From the NCBI RefSeq assembly GCF_031127805.1, contig NZ_JARXHW010000025.1, positions 1 through 64,000 on the forward strand: DNA of 64,000 nt. Direction: 5' to 3'. How positions within the stretch are numbered: position 1 is the first letter of the stretch; each line of letters begins with the position of its first letter. The position numbers were made by a program, and so were the translations under genes. Positions 1 through 6,762 of this stretch are shown one piece after another. The notes beneath the pieces are model-generated. The model was not told the DNA's origin and ran no database searches. It worked only from the letters and a program-made list of their open reading frames with translations. The DNA is from Thalassobacterium maritimum (GTDB taxonomy: Bacteria; Verrucomicrobiota; Verrucomicrobiia; Opitutales; Coraliomargaritaceae).

Positions 1-34
1 GTCGTCAGAATAACCCAATGCCTACGGATTGACA

Positions 35-82
35 ACTGTTGAATCGATCCCCCCGCGCGGTAGCGCGGCTTAGTTCAACAGT
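35..82. repeat. Nested inverted repeat (stem with inner hairpin)
   Basis: ACTGTTGAA at 35-43 is the exact reverse complement of TTCAACAGT at 74-82. Inside it CCGCGC at 53-58 pairs with GCGCGG at 63-68 around a GGTA loop. An outer pair, AACCCAA at 12-18 and TTGGGTT at 112-118, brackets the structure. It could fold as a cruciform or RNA hairpin. There is no T-run after it, so a simple terminator is not supported. Confidence 0.55.
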
Positions 83-86
83 GTTA

Positions 87-109
87 TATCATTCACTCAG
101 TGAATGATA
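87..109. repeat. Perfect 11-bp palindrome around one base
   Basis: TATCATTCACT at 87-97 mirrors AGTGAATGATA at 99-109 with a single C between. The right half with its next bases (TGAATGATAAC, 101-111) recurs at 299-309. This could be a recombinase or regulator binding site. Function is not known. Confidence 0.55.
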
Positions 110-255
110 ACTTGGGTTGGTGTTTTATTTGATTGTGAGGTTGTTTTCGGTGTAACCGTTTGATTTGTATCGCTGAGGCTCTAGTCCTGTCGTGGGATTG
201 CGGTTGAATGGATGGACATTAGATAAGTCAAAACTATGTGTAATATCAAGATTTT

Positions 256-278
256 GTTTCCGACGATTCGTGCACTCA
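256..278 (+). repeat. Direct repeat copy 1 (23 bp)
   Basis: This 23-bp block matches positions 408-430 with one mismatch (A263 against G415). The bases following each copy are also loosely similar: a T-run, then AGTG and GAATG words. The underlying unit may therefore be about 55 bp long with a 152-bp period. Confidence 0.6.
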
Positions 279-407
279 GCGGTGGTTTTTGAATCGAGTG
301 AATGATAACACTTTTTATGAAAAAAGGACTTACGCTACTATGTTGATTTGTAAGTTGCTATATCTGAGGTAATTAGGTGATTTTAAAATGCTGTAAGTAG
401 ATGTTCC

Positions 408-430
408 GTTTCCGGCGATTCGTGCACTCA
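408..430 (+). repeat. Direct repeat copy 2 (23 bp)
   Basis: Second copy of the block at 256-278, 152 bp downstream and 22/23 identical. Its core is CGATTCGTGCACTCA. No third intact copy was seen in the window. The palindrome at 87-109 shares the ATTC and CACTCA words and could be a more decayed relative. Confidence 0.6.
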
Positions 431-604
431 ATGAGTTTTTGCTTGCTAGTGGGTGAATGTTTGAGCACTGGCAGGTTTGTTGTGAAAACCATACATTTCC
501 CCCGTTGGGCTGAGGTATTGGCCGCGTAAAAAGGCTTCGCCTCACCACGTAAAGAGCAGAGCTCGCGTGGCAGGCGGCGGTTATTCTTTTAGGGATGATC
601 GGTT

Positions 605-793
605 ATGTTCTATGTTTACGTGCTGCAGCCTCAACTCGATTAGGGGCTTTACATCGCTTATACTGGCAATTTGCGTCGCCGTCTATTTGAGCATAATACT
701 GATGAAGCAAAAGCGACTTCTTTTCGAAGACCTTGGAAGCTCATTTATTATGAGGCGTATGTGCTGGAAGAGGTATTATACCGTTTAACATAA
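605..793 (+). pseudogene. GIY-YIG endonuclease-family pseudogene
   Basis: Reading in frame from the ATG at 605 gives MFYVYVLQPQLD, a TAG stop at 641-643, then GLYIAYTGNLRRRLFEHN and later RRPWKLIYYEAYVLEE, ending at TAA 791-793. This is the fold of small UPF0213-type GIY-YIG proteins: the YVYVLQ strand, the YxxYTxNLxRRxxEHN motif and the PWKLIYYE strand. The glycine of the usual YIGYT is alanine here. The stop falls where the family has a short loop, and the protein ends after VLEE, where intact members continue with a Lys/Arg-rich helix. So it is broken twice. Family members are small putative DNA endonucleases. The call rests on motif recognition only. Confidence 0.75.
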
Positions 794-859
794 ATATTGC
801 GCATCTTTGTATATTAGTCATGTTGACTGTATGGCAAACCGAAAACTAGGAACTCAAGC

Positions 860-1407
860 CGATCGCCAGCGTGTGCGGTCGTTGATAAAAAAGAGAAGGA
901 TGGCCTGACAGCTGAGCGCTGGAACACACTGGTTGAAGCTAGGGACGAACTAGAGCGCCACTTCTTTGGCATCCTTAAAAACCTGCCTGTCAGTGGGAAA
1001 AAACCTGTAAAGGTTTGGTTTGCTGATGAGAGCCGATACGGCTTACTCCCTAACCTCCGGAGACTATGGACGAATAAAGGCCAGCGCCCACATAAGCGTT
1101 GGAAGAGCGAATACAAGTGGAGCTACTGCTATGGGACGGAGCCGGCTTCCATCCCAAGGATAGCTTCCACGAGCAGGTTCCCTCAGGTGTGCACGTCGTG
1201 TTGCTGCCACCCTACAGCCCAGAACTGAACCCAATCGAAAAACTTTGGGATCTGATTCAGGATCATACCTCAAATAAACTATGGCCGACCATCGAAAGAC
1301 TCGACCAGGTCGTTGCTCTCCATCTCAAGGACTGGTGGGAAGATCCGCAGCGCGTCATACGCTTATTTGGTAATGGTTGGATACGCGCTTCAGCAAACGC
1401 TACGTGA
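860..1407 (+). pseudogene. IS630-family transposase remnant with internal deletion
   Basis: Two parts of one DDE transposase are joined out of frame. The first (frame of 911, to about 1130) reads LTAERWNTLVEARDELERHF, then WFADESRYGLLPNLRRLW and KWSYCYG, carrying the first catalytic Asp. The second (frame of 1099, to 1407) reads LLLWDGAGFHPK, then VVLLPPYSPELNPIEKLWDL, carrying the second Asp and the Glu. In intact IS630 proteins several dozen residues separate these blocks. Here they abut near 1120-1135, so the middle was deleted with a frameshift. The N-terminal helix-turn-helix is also missing. No terminal inverted repeats could be fixed. Confidence 0.8.
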
Positions 1408-1793
1408 GGTCAGTACATGCGCATTAATTATGAGAGTCGGTATTAGAGGTGGCCGATTCCGTGCGTGCAGAGCAGGTGCGGAGACCTGCGTTCCCGGGGG
1501 TGTCGGGATGCAATCCATAGTATCCTAACACGTTCGAACTCACATGTGCTGCGGCACAGTTATGCGCCGCATCTACTAGAGAATGGCACGAATATTATTC
1601 AGTCAATTGCCCATAGGGCAGCCATTGGCTTCACCCCTTTGGGGCTTGCGCCATCTCCGCGCTATTGCCCTGCGTGATGTCCGTCGTAGCTTTAGCGAAG
1701 GTGAAAGCCTCTAGGCGAAGCATGGGGCCAAAACTGAACGTCGAATATTTTGTGGCGCCATGCGACCGGGATTCGTGCTGAGAGGGGGGGATT
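1408..1793. other. Gene-poor spacer after the transposase remnant
   Basis: Apart from the tyrosine-recombinase scrap listed separately, nothing here looks coding. The last 90 bases run to the end of the conserved hypothetical gene on the minus strand. Confidence 0.5.
1522..1620 (+). pseudogene. Tyrosine recombinase C-terminal fragment
   Basis: The frame containing 1540-1620 reads SHVLRHSYAPHLLENGTN followed by IIQSI. This matches the box-II region of XerC/XerD, phage and integron integrases (H-x-L-R-H-S-x-A-x-H-L-L-E-x-G). It includes the catalytic His and Arg of HxxR. The upstream catalytic domain and the downstream nucleophilic Tyr are missing; LLGH after the helix is lost. With the neighbouring IS630 scrap it marks a former integration site. 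Which recombinase subfamily it came from cannot be told from this length. Confidence 0.65.
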
Positions 1794-2243
1794 TTACTCG
1801 ACCTTTTCGGTTGGGATCTTGTTGGGGCAGGTGACGGCCAAGACGGGTACTTTGGTTTTGATCCAGACGTTTTGCTCTTTGAATAGTTTAGCGGGCACGG
1901 CTTCGCAGGCTTCTCCAATGGTCTCGACGGGCATGCGGCGGCCTTTGGGGGTGGTGTTGAATTCGTAGGCGGCACTGATGATGCGCTCGGGGGCGACTGT
2001 TACGCCATCGTCTTCGGGAATTTGCACGACCCAACCGGTGAGGTCTTTGTCTTTGAGCTCGTCTTCGGGGTCGGAGATGAGGATGGAGAATTGCTTTTTG
2101 ATGGGCGGAGGGCGGTTTGCTTTTTCTTCTTCTTCGGCTTTGAGCTCCATCTCAATTTCTTGCATGATCTCGTTGACCTTACGCACGTCGGGTTCGTTGC
2201 GTTGGAGAATGAACTTGAGGGTTTCTACGTCGATTTTAGCCAT
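1794..2243 (-). CDS. Conserved hypothetical protein, 149 aa
   Basis: A small soluble protein with no signal peptide or membrane segment. The N-terminal half is a charged helix (residues 1-45, with a run of Glu/Lys near 35-42). It is followed by a beta-rich part with FSILISDPEDELKDKDLTGWVVQIPEDD around 52-80. I do not recognise a named family. Acidic and Lys residues dominate and cysteines are few. It lies alone between the decayed island and the M16 protease, 99 bases from the latter on the same strand. The two could be co-transcribed, with the protease first. The open frame looks genuine because the opposite-strand frames are shadows. Confidence 0.7.
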   Translation of the reverse strand: MAKIDVETLKFILQRNEPDVRKVNEIMQEIEMELKAEEEEKANRPPPIKKQFSILISDPEDELKDKDLTGWVVQIPEDDGVTVAPERIISAAYEFNTTPKGRRMPVETIGEACEAVPAKLFKEQNVWIKTKVPVLAVTCPNKIPTEKVE

Positions 2244-2342
2244 GTGAACTGTGTCTGGTGTGAAAGTGAATGGGGCTTCGAGCGAATGCGTCGAAACTAT
2301 GAATGAAAATTGGATGCTGGGAAAGCTATGTCTGTGAGTCGA

Positions 2343-5300
2343 TTATTTTTCTCTTTGAAAGAGGATTTTGCCGCTGGGTAGAGCGTCGGCAATTACTTTT
2401 GAAGATTCAATGAAGTTGTATTCGCCGGTGTCTCCCCAGTCCCAAGTCTTACCTACGATGTAGTGACGCAGTGGCAGTTCGTCTTCGATGGGGGCAATAT
2501 GCACGGTGTCAGCGGCGGTGCTGATGACTTGCGCAGCCATCGTATCGGGGGCTCGGCTTAGTTGAGAGAGTACGACGATGCTTTCCTGGGTGCGGTAGAT
2601 GCGTTCAATCTGGATACGCCAGCCGGCGTCTGGTACGTCGAGTCTCACGGTGATGGCTTGTTTTTGCTCGCTGGAGGGGGCTGTTGTGTTTTCGTTTTGT
2701 TTGGCAAGTGAGCCTGCGACGACTTCAGTGAGTTTTGTGGGATCGAAGTATTTTTTTATGGCTTGGTTTACGTCTTGTGCGGTGAGCTGGCGTACGCGAA
2801 GCGGATAGGTGTCGATGTAATCGGGGGCAAAGCCGCGTTGCATAAAACTGTGGACTTGTCCGGCAACGCTACTGGTGGTGGAGAGGCCGACGAGGTAGGA
2901 GCCGGTGAGGGTTTCGATTGCGGCACGGACTTCTTCTTCGCTGACGCCTTGGTCATGCCATTTTTGGACGACTTCGTGGGCGGCTGCGAGCCCGTCGTTG
3001 AGCATGCTGGGGGCAAAACTGGCAGAGAGGACCCAGTTGCCGGGAGTTAGGATGTCGCCTTCGTGGCCAGTGCGAATGCTGTAGGTGAGGCCGCGGTTTT
3101 TACGGACTTCTGTCATCAAGCGTGAGTGAAAGCTGCCACCGAGGATGTAGTTACCGACCATGAAGGGGAGGTAGTCGTCGTCGGTGCGTTGAAGTTTGGT
3201 ATTGTAGCCGAAACGCACGGCGACACTGGTCTTATCTTCAATATAGATGCGCTCGTTCTGTTCGTCGTTTGCGAGTTGTGTGGTGTCGAGTGGGGGGGAT
3301 TTGCTGCCTGCGTTCCAGCCTTCGAAGGCATTGCCGACGGCGGCTTTGAGTTGTTCAAAGTCGATGTCACCTGTGAAGATCAGCGTCATGGACTCCGCGC
3401 CATAATGCGCTTTATGAAATGAGGCAAGGTCTTCGACGCTGGTGTTTTCGAGGTCGTTGAGTAGTTCTTGGATGGGGGTGCTATAGTTTATGTGATCGCT
3501 TGGGTAGAGTTTGCGTGAGAGTTGGGCACTGGCACGGTAGTCGGGGTTGTCGATCGCTTGTAGGAGGCCTGCTTTTTGGCGGTGTTTTAGATTTTCTAGA
3601 ACTTGGGGGTCAAATGCGGGGTTGCGCAGTTGGTCGGCGAGTATGTCGAGGACAGAGCCTGCGTCGGCGCGCAGAAATTTACCCGCAAAATTGAGGTTTT
3701 GTGCGCCTGAGCTGAAGCCGATGTCGGCACCCAGTGTATCGAGTTTTTCTGCGATTTGAAAGCGGTCTTGGCGGGTGGTGCCTTTATCGAGCATGGCGGC
3801 GGTCAGGCTGGCACGCATAGGTGCGTCGCTAGGGCTTAAGCTGTCGCCTGCGGCGATGCTGCCAACGAAGGATACAACATTGTCGATGGGCATATCGATG
3901 GCGATGAGCTCGATGCCGCCGATTTGGGCACGTTGCATGTGGCTGCTGAAATCTACAATCGATTCTGACTTTGAGCCGTGGTTACTGTGTGCGTCCTGGT
4001 CTGCATCTGCGCTGTGATTGAGTGGGCCGAATAGAGCGGGGTCGCGATAGTAACGTGGGCCAGCAATTGAATTGGTTTGGGCCGTCAGTGAGTTCATGAC
4101 TTGGGGGACAAACCAGCCGGTGGTGCTGCGTTGCTCGACAAAATATTTGGCGGCGACTTGTTGCAGTGTATCTGTGGACACTGCTTGAATTGCTTGCGGG
4201 AGTCGTATGTAGGTGGACCAGTCGCCCATGGCGATGGCGTCATTGATTTGGTCGGCGATGGCGTAGGGACCGTCGCGGCCATAGACGGTGCTGGCATGAA
4301 TGACGGATTTTGCGCGTGCGAGTTCGTCTTTGTCGACACCACCACTGATGAGTGATTCGATCTCATCGAGAATGATGGCTTCAACTTCGGCGTGGGTGGC
4401 CTCGGGCGTTAAGTAGGCTCCGAAGATGAATAGGCCGGGGTCATTGAGCTGTGGTGCGTAGGTAAAAGTGGCGCTGGCCTTGCCATTGTCTTCAAGCGCG
4501 CGGTAGAGGCGGCCGGTTTTGTCGGCGCCGAGGATTTGCTGTAATACGCTGAGTGCGGCCCAGTCTTCGTGGCGGCCTTCGGCCACTTTGTAGCCAATCA
4601 TGACGACACCGACTTGTCCGGCGCGCTGGATCGTGACGCGGCGTGGGCCGATCTGCTCGGGCTCAGTGGTTTCAACGCTGGGTATCGGCTGGGGCGCTGG
4701 GGGGACGGCTCCGTAGTGGGTGGCGATCGCTGCAAGTGTTGCCTCTTTGTCGAAGCCGCCGATCACGGTGAGCACTGCATTTTCAGGCCAGTAGAAGGTG
4801 TCGTAAAACTCGCGTAGTTTTTGTGGTGTTGTGTTTTCGATATCGGAGTGCCAACCAATGGTGGGGTGCCCGTAAGGGTGGGCCATGTAGGCGGAGGCGA
4901 AGAGTTCTTTAATTAATGTGCTAACGGGGCTGTTTTCGCCGCGCTCGTATTCGTTGCGCACCACTGTCATTTCTGAGTCGAGGTCTTCTTGGCGGATTAG
5001 CAGCCCACGCATACGGTCGGCTTCCAGCTCGATGGTCATGGGGACGTATTCGCTCGGCATGGTTGCGTAATAGTTCGTGCGGTCGAACCATGTGGTGGCA
5101 TTGGAGCGCGCACCGATACGTTCCATCTGGCTGGAGTACTCGTTGCCGTCTACGCTATTAAAGCGTTCGGTGCCCTTGAACATCATGTGTTCTAAAATAT
5201 GGGTGGCTCCAGTGGTGCCGGTGACTTCGTTGCGTGAGCCGACCTTATAGGTGACCATTACGGTGGCGACTGGCAGACCTTCGTTGGGCATTAGCAATAT

Positions 5301-5456
5301 GCTAAGACCGTTGGACTTGAGGCGGTATTCTTCAATACCATCTAAGGTTTGCACGGGCTCGATCCCTGCTGGCAACTGGGGTGTCTTTTGGGCGGAAGCT
5401 TGCAGGCTGACTACAGTCGCAAGGCAGAAAAGGAGGGGGATTTTTAAAAATCTCAT
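2343..5456 (-). CDS. M16 family zinc metallopeptidase, periplasmic, two-repeat form
   Basis: A 1037-aa protein with an N-terminal signal peptide (MRFLKIPLLFCLATVVSLQASA). It has the inverted zinc motif HILEH at residues 86-90 and a downstream metal-ligand Glu around 169 in RNEYERGEN. That is the pattern of pitrilysin/insulinase-type (M16B) peptidases. A second M16 repeat follows from about 510, lacking the HxxEH motif, as is usual for the inactive half of the clam. It probably degrades peptides in the periplasm. An extra C-terminal segment of about 90 residues (from about 945) reads VVLSQLSRAPDTMAAQVIST and then HYIVGKTWDWGDTGEYNFIES. It lies beyond the normal M16 fold. The gene is divergent from the RND operon. 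Confidence 0.9.
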   Translation of the reverse strand: MRFLKIPLLFCLATVVSLQASAQKTPQLPAGIEPVQTLDGIEEYRLKSNGLSILLMPNEGLPVATVMVTYKVGSRNEVTGTTGATHILEHMMFKGTERFNSVDGNEYSSQMERIGARSNATTWFDRTNYYATMPSEYVPMTIELEADRMRGLLIRQEDLDSEMTVVRNEYERGENSPVSTLIKELFASAYMAHPYGHPTIGWHSDIENTTPQKLREFYDTFYWPENAVLTVIGGFDKEATLAAIATHYGAVPPAPQPIPSVETTEPEQIGPRRVTIQRAGQVGVVMIGYKVAEGRHEDWAALSVLQQILGADKTGRLYRALEDNGKASATFTYAPQLNDPGLFIFGAYLTPEATHAEVEAIILDEIESLISGGVDKDELARAKSVIHASTVYGRDGPYAIADQINDAIAMGDWSTYIRLPQAIQAVSTDTLQQVAAKYFVEQRSTTGWFVPQVMNSLTAQTNSIAGPRYYRDPALFGPLNHSADADQDAHSNHGSKSESIVDFSSHMQRAQIGGIELIAIDMPIDNVVSFVGSIAAGDSLSPSDAPMRASLTAAMLDKGTTRQDRFQIAEKLDTLGADIGFSSGAQNLNFAGKFLRADAGSVLDILADQLRNPAFDPQVLENLKHRQKAGLLQAIDNPDYRASAQLSRKLYPSDHINYSTPIQELLNDLENTSVEDLASFHKAHYGAESMTLIFTGDIDFEQLKAAVGNAFEGWNAGSKSPPLDTTQLANDEQNERIYIEDKTSVAVRFGYNTKLQRTDDDYLPFMVGNYILGGSFHSRLMTEVRKNRGLTYSIRTGHEGDILTPGNWVLSASFAPSMLNDGLAAAHEVVQKWHDQGVSEEEVRAAIETLTGSYLVGLSTTSSVAGQVHSFMQRGFAPDYIDTYPLRVRQLTAQDVNQAIKKYFDPTKLTEVVAGSLAKQNENTTAPSSEQKQAITVRLDVPDAGWRIQIERIYRTQESIVVLSQLSRAPDTMAAQVISTAADTVHIAPIEDELPLRHYIVGKTWDWGDTGEYNFIESSKVIADALPSGKILFQREK

Positions 5457-5610
5457 AAATATTCGTGTATTGTCAATTTGTAGGAGTCAATGTTCCACGA
5501 GGGGGATGACAAGTGTAGGTCCTATTTTTTTTGAGAATTCCTATTTGTTCAATTGCGTTGGGAATGTTATTTTTTAGTAGTGCGTCACTTCGAACACGAA
5601 ACTTTCTAAT
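5457..5610. promoter_or_regulatory. Divergent intergenic region, M16 protease / RND operon
   Basis: This 154-bp AT-rich gap separates two divergently transcribed units and must hold both promoters. No convincing -35/-10 pair or operator dyad could be fixed by eye. Confidence 0.4.
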
Positions 5611-6762
5611 ATGATTTTTTATCCTTTCATTCTAGCAATTTGCTGCATCAGCTTATTTTTGACTGCTTGTGGTGATGCCGAGCTGTCGACACGTCAGAGT
5701 GTGCGGCCAGCTGCGCCGGTAGAGGTGGCTGCGATTGAGCGAGGCTTGATACGTGAGTTGCGGGTCTTCAGTGGTGCACTTGAAGCGAGCGCTTCTTTTC
5801 CTGTTTCGCCCAAGGTGAGTGGTTTAATCGAGCAAATATATGTAGATATCGGCGATACGGTGGAGCAGGGGGCGGTGGTGGCCCGTTTGGATAATGCGGA
5901 GTATAAACAAGCCTTAGCGAAATCGCAGGCGGACTTATTAGTGGCGCAGGCTAATTTAATGGAAGCGGAGAGCCATCTTAAGATTGCTCAGCGAGCGATG
6001 GAGCGCGCGCGGGTGTTGCGCGACCGTGGTGTGGCCTCGGAGGCGGAATTTGACATCGCGCAGAGCGATTTACTGGCAGCGCAGGCGCGGCTAGAGGTGC
6101 TAAGGGCGCAGATTCAAGGTGCAGAATCTGCGGTGCAATCGGCGCGTATCCAACTGGGATATACTGAAGTGCGTGCGATGTGGTCGGGAGATGCCTCTAC
6201 GCGTGCAGTGGCTGAGCGTTATGCGGACGAAGGTGAAACGCTCAATGCGCTGTCGCCTTTGTTACGCATCGTCGATGTAGATCCATTGACGGGGGTGTTT
6301 TTTGTATCTGAAAAGGATTATCCGCAATTGTCGGTGGGGCAGCAGGTTGATTTGGAAACGGATGCTTATCCGGGTGAAATTTTCACAGCTTCAATCCAGC
6401 GTATTGCACCAGTCTTTCAGGTTAGTTCTCGTCAGGCGCGTATTGAAATTACAGTGCCTAATGCAGAACTTCGGCTCAAGCCAGGCATGTTTGTGCGTGC
6501 TAAAGTGGTGGTGCGTGAAGTCGAACAAGCGCAGATTGTGCCGGATGTGGCGCTGGTCACACGTTCAGATTCGAAGGGTATTTTTGTGGTGGGGCAGGAC
6601 GGGGAGACTGCGCGCTGGCGGCCCGTGCAGACGGGCGTGCGCGAGGGCGATCGTATACAGGTGATCGCTGAGGACTTAGCGGGGCCGGTTATTGTGCTGG
6701 GCCAGCAGTTAGTTGAGGACGGTTCACCGATTTCACTTGTTAGCTCTGATCTTACGGAATGA
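5611..6762 (+). CDS. RND efflux periplasmic adaptor (membrane fusion protein), lipoprotein
   Basis: A 383-aa AcrA/MexA-type adaptor that links an inner-membrane RND pump to an outer-membrane channel. The N-terminus is a lipoprotein signal with the lipobox LTAC and acylated Cys20. A lipoyl half-motif (VSPKVSGLIEQIYVDIGDTVEQG) follows at about 66-90, then a long alpha-helical hairpin rich in Ala/Gln/Glu (about 100-180), the second lipoyl half and beta-barrel domains (GVFFVSEKDYPQLSVGQ). The stop overlaps the ATG of the pump gene by four bases (ATGA), indicating translational coupling. Confidence 0.9.
   Translation: MIFYPFILAICCISLFLTACGDAELSTRQSVRPAAPVEVAAIERGLIRELRVFSGALEASASFPVSPKVSGLIEQIYVDIGDTVEQGAVVARLDNAEYKQALAKSQADLLVAQANLMEAESHLKIAQRAMERARVLRDRGVASEAEFDIAQSDLLAAQARLEVLRAQIQGAESAVQSARIQLGYTEVRAMWSGDASTRAVAERYADEGETLNALSPLLRIVDVDPLTGVFFVSEKDYPQLSVGQQVDLETDAYPGEIFTASIQRIAPVFQVSSRQARIEITVPNAELRLKPGMFVRAKVVVREVEQAQIVPDVALVTRSDSKGIFVVGQDGETARWRPVQTGVREGDRIQVIAEDLAGPVIVLGQQLVEDGSPISLVSSDLTE

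Larger units (their letters stand above)
1..604. other. Non-coding accessory region with degenerate repeats
   Basis: I see no credible gene in this stretch. The two short open frames on either strand have no recognisable motif and do not look like proteins. The DNA is AT-richer than the gene blocks to the right and holds several inverted and direct repeats, listed separately. It leads directly into three decayed genes (GIY-YIG, IS630, tyrosine recombinase), so it is best read as the edge of an eroded accessory island. The left boundary is outside the window. Confidence 0.6.

Noticed and set aside
12..118. Integron attC site
   Set aside because: GTTGAAT and GTTCAAC boxes occur, but in the wrong order (GTTRRRY before RYYYAAC) on either strand, and no matching partner boxes at the right spacing were found.
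330..548. 72-residue open frame on the minus strand
   Set aside because: No motif, no coding-like composition, and it spans a copy of the direct repeat. It is probably chance.
567..788. 73-residue open frame on the plus strand
   Set aside because: It is a shifted-frame shadow of the GIY-YIG pseudogene, which reads with clear motifs in another frame.
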